Positions 25,970 to 33,586 of a stretch of 36,898 nt of DNA are shown here, one piece after another. Origin of the DNA: a bacterium (GTDB lineage: Bacteria > Pseudomonadota > Alphaproteobacteria > Ferrovibrionales > Ferrovibrionaceae); the NCBI GenBank assembly GCA_022844005.1, contig JALHMN010000028.1, positions 1 through 36,898 on the forward strand, given 5' to 3'. A program made the translations under genes and the position numbers. Position 1 is the first letter of the stretch. Each line of letters opens with the position of its first letter. The notes beneath the pieces are model-generated. The model had not been told where the DNA came from. It did not search any database and saw only the letters and a list, made by a program, of their open reading frames with translations.

Positions 25970-26973
25970 TTACGCCGCCTTGCGCCGACGAAGCGCGGCG
26001 AGGCCGAGCAGGCCGGCGCCGAACAGCGCCGCGGTGGCGGGTTCCGGCACCGGCAGGGGATAGCGCGCGTCGCGGACAGCCTTGGTGATGTCGGGGTGAT
26101 TGCCGAAGACGCCATCGACGCCCCAATCATGCACGGTTTCGTGCTGACCGAGATTGTCGGTCAGCGTATAGACGTGGACCAGCAGGCCCGCGTCATGCGC
26201 GCGGTCGACGCAGGCCTTGTTGGAAGCGCCCGCCGACCGGCTGATTCCGACGCCGTCCGCATAGGCCGCGATCGCCTCGGCCGCCGCCGCGGTCGCCGGA
26301 CAGGAGGTCAGAAAGACCAGCGGCAGGTCGGTTTGCGTGTTCAGATATTGCACGATCGACTGATCGAATGACTGCAGAAAGAAAAATTGTTCAGGTGGCC
26401 GTCGAAAAAGTCGCCGTATTTCGCGTCTGTCAGCGCCGCGAGCATGGCATCGGCGATGGCCGTGTTGTAAGCGGCGTTGCCGCTGATCGTCTTCACTTCC
26501 GGATAGACACCGATTACCTGTCCGGTGGTGGTGTACAGCTCATAGACGTAGTCCAGCACCTCCTCGAAGGTCGGCACCTTGAAGGTCTCGGTGCCGTCGT
26601 AATAGGGACTCCCGGCTGGGGTCGCATAGCCGGAACTGCCGCGCGACTTGGCATCGAGGGCCTTCACCTCGGCCAGGGTCAGGGTATCGATATTGACCGA
26701 GCCGCCGGTGGTGGTGGCGTTCAGGTTGCGGTCGTGCCGGGCCACCAGCACGCCATCCGACGTCATGAAAAGGTCGGGCTCGATGAAGTCGGCGCCCATC
26801 TGCACCGCCAGCCGATAGGCCTCCATCGTGTGCTCGGGCAGGTAGCCGCTGGCGCCGCGATGCGCGATCACGATCGGGCGCTCCACCAGGGGCGCGGCCA
26901 GGGCTGAAAGGGGCGCCGCCAGCGTGCCGAGCAGGAACACGCCCGACAGCAGGGCCTTCATTCTCGATGTCAT
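25970..26973 (-). pseudogene. Glycerophosphodiester phosphodiesterase with PEP-CTERM anchor, frameshifted
   Basis: A GDPD-family enzyme that would hydrolyse glycerophosphodiesters, encoded in two frames. The ATG at 26973 has AAGGAG nine bases upstream and a Sec signal (KALLSGVFLLGTLAAPLSALA). The catalytic block VIAHRGASGYLPEHTMEAY, FIEPDLFMTSDG and ARHDRN is intact, with PEVKTI later. At the A5 run 26382-26386 the frame is lost. One added A would join NNF to FLQSFDQSIVQYLN and give 334 residues, including WGVDGVFGNHPDI. The C-terminus VPEPATAALFGAGLLGLAALRRRK is a PEP-CTERM sorting signal. As written, translation stops at 26341 without the anchor. A real mutation, phase variation and a sequencing error are all possible. 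Confidence 0.85.
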
Positions 26974-26987
26974 CCGAACTACTCCTT

Positions 26988-27036
26988 GGGACCTTGAAAA
27001 ATGCACCCGCGAAGGCGGGCGTGGCCGCAAGGTCCC
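26988..27036 (-). terminator. Terminator hairpin of the HWE kinase nested in a 9-bp inverted repeat
   Basis: CCCGC (27006-27010) and GCGGG (27015-27019) form a hairpin around GAAG. On the minus strand TGCA and then TTTTT (27001-26997) follow, a modest intrinsic terminator for the kinase gene. Around it GGGACCTTG (26988-26996) and CAAGGTCCC (27028-27036) are perfect inverted repeats. The inner arm sits just upstream of the phosphodiesterase ribosome site, so an alternative fold could affect read-through or initiation. Confidence 0.6.
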
Positions 27037-27075
27037 CTGGCTCGGTAACAGCGCCGTGATTTAATAATTAACGAT

Positions 27076-29274
27076 TTATGAAGAAGGACGCGCGCCGCCG
27101 AGGCTCTCGGTCAGCCAGGCCTTCAGGGCCTCCATGTCGACCGGCTTGCCGATCCGCGGCACGCCTTCCATGGCCGATGGCAGGGAATGGGTGTCATAGC
27201 CCGTCGCCAGGATGACCGGCACGCCACGCTGGCGCAGCAGCGTCGCCAGCGGCCAGACATATTCGTCGGCCAGATTGACGTCGAGGACGGCGGCGTCGAC
27301 CGGCTCGGCCAGCGCCGTTCGAATCGCCTCCTCCAGTCGCGCCGCCGGCCCCACCACGGTCAGACCGGCCTCCTCCAGCCCTTCGGCCAGTTCCTGCGCG
27401 ACCAGCGCCAGGTCCTCGACGATGAGGACGCGCTTGCCCTTCAGGGCATCCCCGCCCCCCGGCCCGGCATGCGCCGGCTCGTCCGGGCGCGCGGCGCCCT
27501 TCGCCGGACCCGAAAGCAGTCCGGCAACGGGCAATGACAGCGTGACCCGCAATCCCTCGGGACGAAAGTCGAGCGCGGCGACACCCCGCAATTCGTGCAC
27601 CATCGTCCGCTCGACCAGTTGCGAGCCGAAGCCGCGGCGTTCCGGCTCGGCGGTCGGCGGGCCGCCGGATTCAATCCAGACGATCTGCAGCTTCGACGGC
27701 TCGCCGGGCAGGATGCGCCAGTCGACCGCCACCTGGCCGAGCGGTGCCGACAGGGCGCCGTACTTCGCCGCGTTGGTGGCGAGTTCATGGAGGACGAGGC
27801 TCAGGCTCTGCGCGGCGCCCGGTTGCAGGACCAGGTCGGGCCCGCGCGCTTCCAGCCTCGCGCCGGCATAGGGCGCCAGGGCCTGGCGCACCAGGACCGC
27901 CAGCGCCACCCCCTTCCAGCGATGCTGAGACAGCAGGCCGTGCGTGCGCGCCAGCGCCGCCAGCCGCTCGCCGAACACCTTCGCCCCGTCGGGCGCGGCG
28001 AGCGAGCGGCGCGCCAGCGCCTGGACGATGGCGAGGATGTTCTTCACCCGGTGATCCAGTTCCGCCATCAGCAGCCGCTGGCGGTCCTCTGCCAGCTTGC
28101 GCGCGGTGATGTCCTGGATCACGCCGACCACCCGGTGCGGCCGGCCCTCGGCATCGTCGAGCGTATTGCCGTAGGAGGCGAGCCACTGCACCTCGCCGTC
28201 GGGGCGCAGCCAGCGGAACTCCACCCGGTAGGGCGCGCGGCGTGCCACATGCGCCTCGAAGGCCGCCAGCACCCGCTCGCGGTCGTCGGGATGCATCCGC
28301 GCGTGCCGGTCGATCCGCGTCGCATCACCCCCTTCGACGGGAAGGCCCAGCATCTGCGTCATCCCGGCCGACCAGCGGGTGGCGCCGCCGCCGATATCGA
28401 CCTCCCAGGTGCCGAGTTCCGCGCCGGCTATGGCCGCCTGCAGCATCTCCTCGCGCTCGCGGAATCGCTCCTCGATTTCCTTCTGCGCCGTGATGTCGAG
28501 ATTGACCCCGTCCCAGACCACCGCCCCGTCTTCCCGCCGATGCGGCCGGGCGATGGAACGCACCCAGCGGCGGATGCCGTCGCCGCCGGTCATCCGCACC
28601 GTGAGGTCGGTCGGCTCCAGCGTCTCGGCCGACCGGCGCACCACCGCCGACCAGCGCTCCAGGTCCTCGGGCTGCAGATAGGCGGCAAACTGCGCCAGCG
28701 AGGTCATCGCCTTCGCCTCCTCGACCGAGGCGCCGAGCACCTTGCCTATCGAGTCGCTCATGTAGGGGTATTCGATGCGGCCGTCCGGATGCATCACCCG
28801 CCGGTAGATGATGCCGGGGAAATTGGCGGCCATGTCGCGGAAGCGCGCCTCGCTCTCGCTGAGCGCCGCCTCCGCCGTCCTGCGGTCGTGGATGTCGCGG
28901 AAGGTGACGACCGCGCCCCCGGCCGAAGGGTTGATGTCGAAGCTCATCCAGCGGCCGAAGACCGGCGAGAGCGCCTCGAGGGCGCTCGCCTTGCGCTCGC
29001 GCAGCGCCGCCAGCAGCGCCTCGTATTGGGGCGTGCCGACAACCCCGGGAAAGACCTGGTCGAGCGGGCGCCCGAGCATCCCGGCCCAGTCCTTGCCCCA
29101 GTACTCGATCGCCTTGGCCGAGGCCCAGCGCAGGCGCAACTGCGCGTCGACCGCATAGCAGGCGACACCGATGCCTTCGAGGATCTCGTCGAAGGGGCGA
29201 ACCTCGTCTTCCGCGGCCTTGCCGCCGTCCGCCCCGGATGTAGATGCCCTGCCGCTCAAGACCAAGCCCCGCAA
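27076..29274 (-). CDS. HWE-family hybrid sensor histidine kinase with three PAS domains and a receiver
   Basis: Cytosolic hybrid kinase (732 aa), no membrane helix seen. PAS domains lie at about 25-130, 145-265 and 275-400. The HWE core has His408 in AELDHRVKNILAIVQALARRS, the N-box HELATNAAKYG and VWIESGGPP, which contains the W-x-E feature of the family. A receiver with VLIVEDLALVAQEL and phospho-acceptor Asp665 in VLDVNLADEY ends the protein. HWE kinases often control general stress or light responses, but the signal is not visible. The start is TTG at 29274 with no strong ribosome site. TTG at 29259 is an alternative. Confidence 0.9.
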   Translation of the reverse strand: MRGLVLSGRASTSGADGGKAAEDEVRPFDEILEGIGVACYAVDAQLRLRWASAKAIEYWGKDWAGMLGRPLDQVFPGVVGTPQYEALLAALRERKASALEALSPVFGRWMSFDINPSAGGAVVTFRDIHDRRTAEAALSESEARFRDMAANFPGIIYRRVMHPDGRIEYPYMSDSIGKVLGASVEEAKAMTSLAQFAAYLQPEDLERWSAVVRRSAETLEPTDLTVRMTGGDGIRRWVRSIARPHRREDGAVVWDGVNLDITAQKEIEERFREREEMLQAAIAGAELGTWEVDIGGGATRWSAGMTQMLGLPVEGGDATRIDRHARMHPDDRERVLAAFEAHVARRAPYRVEFRWLRPDGEVQWLASYGNTLDDAEGRPHRVVGVIQDITARKLAEDRQRLLMAELDHRVKNILAIVQALARRSLAAPDGAKVFGERLAALARTHGLLSQHRWKGVALAVLVRQALAPYAGARLEARGPDLVLQPGAAQSLSLVLHELATNAAKYGALSAPLGQVAVDWRILPGEPSKLQIVWIESGGPPTAEPERRGFGSQLVERTMVHELRGVAALDFRPEGLRVTLSLPVAGLLSGPAKGAARPDEPAHAGPGGGDALKGKRVLIVEDLALVAQELAEGLEEAGLTVVGPAARLEEAIRTALAEPVDAAVLDVNLADEYVWPLATLLRQRGVPVILATGYDTHSLPSAMEGVPRIGKPVDMEALKAWLTESLGGARPSS

Positions 29275-29300
29275 ACCGGGGCCAGATTAGCAGCCGGCGG

Positions 29301-29326
29301 GCGCGAGAGGGTTAAACCTCCCGCGC
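29301..29326 (-). terminator. Possible stem-loop terminator after the 61-residue gene
   Basis: GCGCG (29301-29305) pairs with CGCGC (29322-29326) and GAGG (29307-29310) with CCTC (29317-29320), around GTTAAA, with one mismatch. It starts twelve bases after the small gene's stop on the minus strand. No T-run follows, so the role is uncertain. Confidence 0.4.
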
Positions 29327-29337
29327 GGTCGGATCGG

Positions 29338-29523
29338 TCAGCGGGCGGCGGTCGAGAGCGTCTGCGCCGGGGCGGAGACGGTGAGGCGGCGGAGCGCGGC
29401 GAACAGGCCGGCGAAGATCGCGTGCACGGCATTGGCGCGTTCGATCCGCGCCCGCTGCAGGGCGGCGTCGATGGCGGCCTGGGTGACGACGCGCGGCGCC
29501 TTGTCCTGACTGGTAAACGACAT
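29338..29523 (-). CDS. Small uncharacterised protein, DUF1127/RSP_7527-like
   Basis: A 61-residue protein starting SFTSQDKAPRVVTQAAID and continuing ALQRARIERANAVHAIFAGLFAALRRL. The ribosome site GAGGAG lies eight bases before the ATG, which supports a real gene. The ARxERAxAxxxxF pattern and the aromatic/Leu/Arg helix resemble the small DUF1127 or RSP_7527 proteins of alphaproteobacteria, but the usual C-terminal half of DUF1127 is absent. It is divergent from a GcvA-like LysR gene, the common partner of such genes. The function is not known. Confidence 0.65.
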   Translation of the reverse strand: MSFTSQDKAPRVVTQAAIDAALQRARIERANAVHAIFAGLFAALRRLTVSAPAQTLSTAAR

Positions 29524-29539
29524 GTGAATTCTCCTCATT

Positions 29540-29552
29540 CCGGAAGCTCCGG
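29540..29552. promoter_or_regulatory. Inverted repeat in the small gene/LysR spacer
   Basis: CCGGA AGC TCCGG is a perfect 5-bp-arm palindrome between the two divergent starts (29523 and 29625), just upstream of the small gene's ribosome site. LysR-type regulators usually bind a T-N11-A dyad near their own gene. This palindrome does not have that spacing, so it is only a candidate site. Confidence 0.25.
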
Positions 29553-29624
29553 ATGCACGGAAGATGGCTTGCGCAGGCGATGAGTACAAAGGATGTTATC
29601 TCAGGGCATGATTGAGGAAAGCTC

Positions 29625-30599
29625 ATGTATACGGAAGTCCTGCCGCTGAACGGCCTGCGTGCCTTCGAGGCCGCCGCCCGCCACCTGTCGCTGACCCGCG
29701 CGGCGGCCGAACTACATGTGTCGCCGAGCGCGCTCAGCCACCAGATCCGCGCCCTCGAGGCGCTGATCGGCGAGAAGCTGTTCGAGCGCAAGGTGCGCGC
29801 CATCGCCCTCACGCCGGCCGGCCGGCTGCTCTATCCCGGGCTGCAGGCGGGCTTCACCCAGATCCGCGACGCGGTGGCGGGCCTACGCCGGGGCGCGGCG
29901 GCGAGCCGCATCCTGGTCGTCTCCACGCCCCCCGGCCTGACGGCGAAATGGCTGGCGCCCCGGCTCTACCGCTTCTCGCAGGGCTGGCCCGAGATCGACG
30001 TGCGCATCTCCTCCACCCTCGCCAATGCCGATTTCGTCACCGACGGCGTCGACATGGCGATCCGCAACATGGCGCTCGGCCAGGCGGCCCCGCCGGGCCT
30101 GGTGGCCGAGGAACTGATCGCCTTCCACATGACGCCGGTCTGCAGCCCCGGCCTCCTCGCCCGCCTCGGCCCCTTCGAGGGACCGGAGGCGCTGGCCCGC
30201 GTGCCCCTGATCCACGACGAGACGCTGGTCGGCCGGGCGCTCGTCCCCGGCTGGGGCGAATGGCTGGCCGCCGCCGGCCTGCGCGGGGTGAATGTCGAGC
30301 GGGGCCTGCGCTTTTCCAGCGCCGACCACGCCCTCGACGCCGCCATCGAGGGGGCCGGCATGCTGCTCGCCTACGACATCCTGGCCCATGACGACCTGCG
30401 CACCGGCCGGCTGATCCGCCCTTTCGACCTGATGCTGCCGGTCGGCCGCGGCTTCCATCTGGTCTATCCGCAAGGCTCGGCCGCTCAGCCCAACCTGGTC
30501 GCCTTCCGCGCCTGGCTGATGGAGGAAATGGCGGCGATGCGGGCCGAACCGGCTTCCGTACCGGCGGCGGTCCAGGCTAGGGTGGCGCCAACGAAGTAG
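29625..30599 (+). CDS. LysR-family transcriptional regulator (GcvA-like)
   Basis: LysR regulator (324 aa). The helix-turn-helix is LNGLRAFEAAARHLSLTRAAAELHVSPSALSHQIRALEALIG (quoted from about residues 8-50), with LFERKVRAIALTPAGRLL after it. The effector domain has VSTPPGLTAKWLAPRLYRF, IDVRISSTLANADFVTDGVDMAIRN and LPVGRGFHLVYP, all of the GcvA/TrpI subgroup. A GAGGAAAG ribosome site precedes the ATG. It probably controls the divergent small gene and possibly the thiolase operon starting 11 bases downstream on the same strand. Confidence 0.93.
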   Translation: MYTEVLPLNGLRAFEAAARHLSLTRAAAELHVSPSALSHQIRALEALIGEKLFERKVRAIALTPAGRLLYPGLQAGFTQIRDAVAGLRRGAAASRILVVSTPPGLTAKWLAPRLYRFSQGWPEIDVRISSTLANADFVTDGVDMAIRNMALGQAAPPGLVAEELIAFHMTPVCSPGLLARLGPFEGPEALARVPLIHDETLVGRALVPGWGEWLAAAGLRGVNVERGLRFSSADHALDAAIEGAGMLLAYDILAHDDLRTGRLIRPFDLMLPVGRGFHLVYPQGSAAQPNLVAFRAWLMEEMAAMRAEPASVPAAVQARVAPTK

Positions 30600-30610
30600 G
30601 AGGAAACGCG

Positions 30611-31762
30611 ATGTCGCTCAGCGACAAGGCCGCCATCACCGGGGTCGGCGACACAGCCTATGGGCGCGGCTCGGGCAAGAGCGTCTGGCGCCTGCAGCTC
30701 GAATGTTCGCTCGCCGCGATCGCCGATGCCGGGCTGAAACCCGCCGATATCGACGGCATCATCACCTATTCGCTCTCCCCCGTGGTGGCCGAGGATTTCG
30801 TCACCAACTTCGCCATCCCGGACCTGCGCTTCTCCGCCATCACGCCGCTCGGCGGGGCGAGCTGCGTCGCCGCACTGCAGACCGCCGCCGCCGCCGTCGC
30901 CTCGGGCGTCTGCAACCACGTGCTGATCCCGATCGGCCGGAACGGCTACTCCGACGGCCGCGTCGCCGCCCGCGTGCAGGCGATGCCGCAGTTCCGCGTG
31001 GTGGGCGAGTTCGAAATGCCGCTCGGCGCCATCGCCCCGGCCCAGCTCTATGCGCCGATGGCCCGCCGGCACATGGAACTCTACGGCACCACCAGCCGGC
31101 AGCTGGCCGAGATCGCCGTCGTCATGCGCCATCACGCCGGCCTGAACGGCAACGCCACCATGACCGCGCCGATCAGCATCGAGGACCACCAGAACTCGCG
31201 CATGATCTCCGATCCGCTCCGCCTGCTTGACTGCAGCCTGGAGAGCGACGGCGGCGCGGCGGTGATCGTCTCGGCGGCAGACCGGGCGAAGGACATGAGG
31301 AAGCCCCGCGTCCTGATCTCGGGCATCGCCGAGGGGCATCCCGAATCGCCCTCCACCATCACCCAGCGGCCCGACCTCACCACCTTGGGCGTGGCCAAGG
31401 CGGCACCGCGCGCCTTCGGCATGGCGGGCGTGACGCCGAAGGACATCCAGGTGGCCGAAATCTACGACTGCTTCACCTACATCGTGCTCTGCCAGCTGGA
31501 AGACCTAGGCTTCTGCAAGAAGGGCGAGGGCGGCAGCTTCGTGGAAAACGGCGCGCTCGGCCTGCAGGGGCGCCTGCCCACCAACACCCATGGCGGGCTC
31601 CTGTCGCAGTCCCACGTCGTCGGCATGAACCACATCGTCGAACTGGCGCGCCAGCTCCGCGGCGAGGCGGGCGCCGCCCAGGTGAAGGGGGCCGAACTCG
31701 GCCTCTGCACCGGCTATGGCGATCTCGGCGACGGCGCCGTCGCCATCATGAGGAGGGGTTGA
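30611..31762 (+). CDS. Thiolase-family protein (SCP-x/Ltp2 type)
   Basis: Thiolase-fold protein (383 aa) of the acetyl-CoA acetyltransferase/lipid-transfer group. Cys85 (GGASCVAAL) is at the nucleophile position. VAEIYDCFTYIVLCQLEDLG, NTHGGLLSQSHVVG (His335) and LGLCTGYGDLGDGA (Cys366) follow. The usual GHPIGATG loop is altered to SHVVGMNH, as in SCP-x/Ltp2 relatives, some of which act as retro-aldolases. It has an AGGAGG ribosome site and is coupled (TGATG) to a DUF35 protein, its likely partner. Confidence 0.9.
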   Translation: MSLSDKAAITGVGDTAYGRGSGKSVWRLQLECSLAAIADAGLKPADIDGIITYSLSPVVAEDFVTNFAIPDLRFSAITPLGGASCVAALQTAAAAVASGVCNHVLIPIGRNGYSDGRVAARVQAMPQFRVVGEFEMPLGAIAPAQLYAPMARRHMELYGTTSRQLAEIAVVMRHHAGLNGNATMTAPISIEDHQNSRMISDPLRLLDCSLESDGGAAVIVSAADRAKDMRKPRVLISGIAEGHPESPSTITQRPDLTTLGVAKAAPRAFGMAGVTPKDIQVAEIYDCFTYIVLCQLEDLGFCKKGEGGSFVENGALGLQGRLPTNTHGGLLSQSHVVGMNHIVELARQLRGEAGAAQVKGAELGLCTGYGDLGDGAVAIMRRG

Positions 31763-32184
31763 TGGAAACCGAATACCTGAAGCCCGTTCCCTCGCCCACG
31801 CAGGACACGGCCCCCTATTGGAAGGGGCTGAACGAAGGCCGCCTCCTGATCCAGAAATGCGGTTCCTGCGGCAAGCTCCGCCACTATCCGCGCCCGCTCT
31901 GCGATGCCTGCCATTCCTTCGAGGTGGAGTGGGTGGAGGCCGCGGGCCACGGCACCGTGCACAGCTGGACGATCACCCACCACCCCTTCAACATCGGCTT
32001 CAAGCGCGAGCTGCCCCTGGCGCTCGTCACCGTCGACCTCGCCGAGGGCGTGCGCATGCAGGCGGCGCTGAAGGATTTCCCGCACGAGAAGATCCGCATC
32101 GGCCTGGCCGTCGCGATTCGTTTCCAGCGCGCCAAGGAGGATCTGACGCTTCCCTATTTCGTCGCCCTGGAGAAGAACCCATGA
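31762..32184 (+). CDS. DUF35 OB-fold/zinc-ribbon acyl-CoA-associated protein
   Basis: A 140-residue protein. The rubredoxin-like zinc ribbon uses Cys33, Cys36, Cys47 and Cys50 (KCGSCGKLRHYPRPLCDAC). An OB-fold follows from about residue 60 (GHGTVHSWTITHHPFN, LPLALVTVDLAEGVRM). DUF35 proteins form complexes with thiolases or SCP-x aldolases. The ATG at 31762 overlaps the thiolase stop by one base and has AGGAGGGG upstream. Its own stop overlaps the MaoC start by four bases. Confidence 0.93.
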   Translation: METEYLKPVPSPTQDTAPYWKGLNEGRLLIQKCGSCGKLRHYPRPLCDACHSFEVEWVEAAGHGTVHSWTITHHPFNIGFKRELPLALVTVDLAEGVRMQAALKDFPHEKIRIGLAVAIRFQRAKEDLTLPYFVALEKNP

Positions 32185-33041
32185 GCACGGTGGACATCGA
32201 CGGCTTGAGGAAGCACATCGGCCGCACCAGGGTCGACCAGGACATCGCGACGGCGACGCAGGCGGCCGCGCTCTGCCTCGTCTTCGGCCGCCCGCAGGAC
32301 GCGCCCGGCGCCAGCGACATCCTCCAGCCCGGCTGGCACTGGGCCTATTTCTGGGCCATGTCGCCGCGCGAGGGCCTCGGCCTCGACGGCCTGCCCACGG
32401 CCGACGCGGTGATGCCGCCGATGCCCTTCCCGCGCCGCATGTTCGCCGGCTCGAACCTCACCTTCCACCAGCCGATCCGCCTCGGCGAGAAGATCCGGCG
32501 CGAGACCGAGCTCTCCGACCTCACCCATCGCGCCGGCGCCTCGGGCGAATTGATCTTCGCCACCACCACCATGCGCATCTACGGCGAAGCGGGCCTAGCC
32601 ATGGTGGACGAGCGCCATGGCGTCTTCCGCCAGGAGGTGCCGGCAGGCGCCAAGACCGTGCCGCCGAAGCGCGAGGCGCCGCCCGACGGCCTGCCCTGGA
32701 AGCGCGAGGTCAGCGTCGACGTGGTGACGCTGTTCCGCTACTCGGCCGTCACCTTCAACCCGCACCGCATCCACTACGACCGGCCCTATGCGACAGGAGT
32801 CGAAGGCTATCCCGGCCTCGTCGTGCACGGGCCGTTCTCGCAGCAATGCCTGATCGACTTCGCCCGCGACCACAACCCCGGGCGGGTGCTGCTGAGCTTC
32901 AACATGCGCGCCCGCGCGCCGCTCTTCGATACCGCGCCCTTCACCCTCGCCGGCCGGCCCGGGGCCGAGGGCGAATGCGAACTCTGGGCGCTGACGCCCG
33001 AGGGCACGATCGCGATGTCGGCGACGGCGCGTTTCGGCTGA
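32181..33041 (+). CDS. MaoC-like double hot-dog dehydratase/hydratase
   Basis: A 286-residue protein with an N-terminal hot-dog (FAS1A/HTD2-like: WHWAYFWAMSP, MPFPRRMFAGSNLTFHQPI, GELIFATTTM) and a C-terminal MaoC domain with FRYSAVTFNPHRIHYDRPYA and GYPGLVVHGPFSQQCLIDF. The NPHRIHYD string matches the hydratase-2 motif with its catalytic His. It resembles mesaconyl-C4-CoA or 3-hydroxyacyl-CoA hydratases. The ATGA overlap with DUF35 makes a three-gene unit that would hydrate an enoyl-CoA and cleave the product. Confidence 0.92.
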   Translation: MSTVDIDGLRKHIGRTRVDQDIATATQAAALCLVFGRPQDAPGASDILQPGWHWAYFWAMSPREGLGLDGLPTADAVMPPMPFPRRMFAGSNLTFHQPIRLGEKIRRETELSDLTHRAGASGELIFATTTMRIYGEAGLAMVDERHGVFRQEVPAGAKTVPPKREAPPDGLPWKREVSVDVVTLFRYSAVTFNPHRIHYDRPYATGVEGYPGLVVHGPFSQQCLIDFARDHNPGRVLLSFNMRARAPLFDTAPFTLAGRPGAEGECELWALTPEGTIAMSATARFG

Positions 33042-33051
33042 CGCCGCCGGC

Positions 33052-33540
33052 TCAGGCGATTGGCGCGCCCCGCCGGCGCAGCAGGCCGAAGCCCGTCAGC
33101 GCCAAGCCCAGCATCGCAAGGCTTGCGGGCTCGGGAATGTCGCTGCTCGTCCGATCGCCGCCGCCGTCCAATTGGGCCCGGAAGCCGGCGACCGAGCCGT
33201 TGTCCTGGACGACGAAATCGAGCGTGTTGATCCCGCTGACGAAGCCCGTCGCGATGCTGAAGGCATGCAGCGCGTTGAAGTAGCTGAACGATATTCCCGG
33301 CAGCTCGATGCCGGTGCTGACGCCGTTCAAGAGGATGTCGAGACCCGTGTCGTCGACGCCCCACAGCCCATCGATCTCCACGGTCGCGAGGTCGAATCCG
33401 GTTAGGTCGAAAGTGGTGCGGAACGTCCGCGCCGCATCGGTGGGACTCCCGTTGTGGCCACCGCGTGCATCCGGAAAATTTCGGCGCGTTAACCGCGATT
33501 GACGCCAACGTGCGATTGCGACGGCCGCGCGCTTCTGCAT
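33052..33540 (-). pseudogene. PEP-CTERM protein, 5'-truncated remnant
   Basis: The C-terminal part of a PEP-CTERM exported protein. TFRTTFDLTGFDLATVEIDG, LWGVDDTGLDILLNGVSTG, FSIATGFVSGINTLDFVVQDNG and the anchor IPEPASLAMLGLALTGFGLLRRR are intact. Homology-like sequence begins near GGHNGSPTD (about 33462). Before that the reading is Arg-rich, has no signal peptide and runs into the promoter and start of the divergent protease-like gene. Full proteins of this type need a Sec signal, so this copy is probably dead, cut by the event that placed its neighbour here. It is convergent with the MaoC gene. An upstream ATG (33540) has no good ribosome site. Confidence 0.7.
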
Positions 33541-33543
33541 ACT
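33516..33543 (+). promoter_or_regulatory. Possible promoter of the S8-like RTX gene
   Basis: TTGCGA (33516-33521) and CATACT (33538-33543) are 16 bases apart, each matching four of six consensus bases, about 45 bases before the ATG at 33587. The region is richer in A/T than its surroundings. A nearby TTGACG (33499-33504) has no -10 at a normal distance. Confidence 0.3.
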
Positions 33544-33586
33544 TAACAGAAGGTAACCTGCCGATTTTGCACAACCGCGGTCGTCC

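Noticed and set aside
23150..26371. 1073-residue open frame on the plus strand
   Set aside because: It is antisense to the intact CODH-like and phosphodiesterase genes, rich in His/Arg/Gly/Asp as mirror readings of GC-rich genes are, and has no recognisable domain.
27595..29583. 662-residue open frame on the plus strand
   Set aside because: Antisense to the HWE hybrid kinase, whose domains and catalytic motifs are complete.
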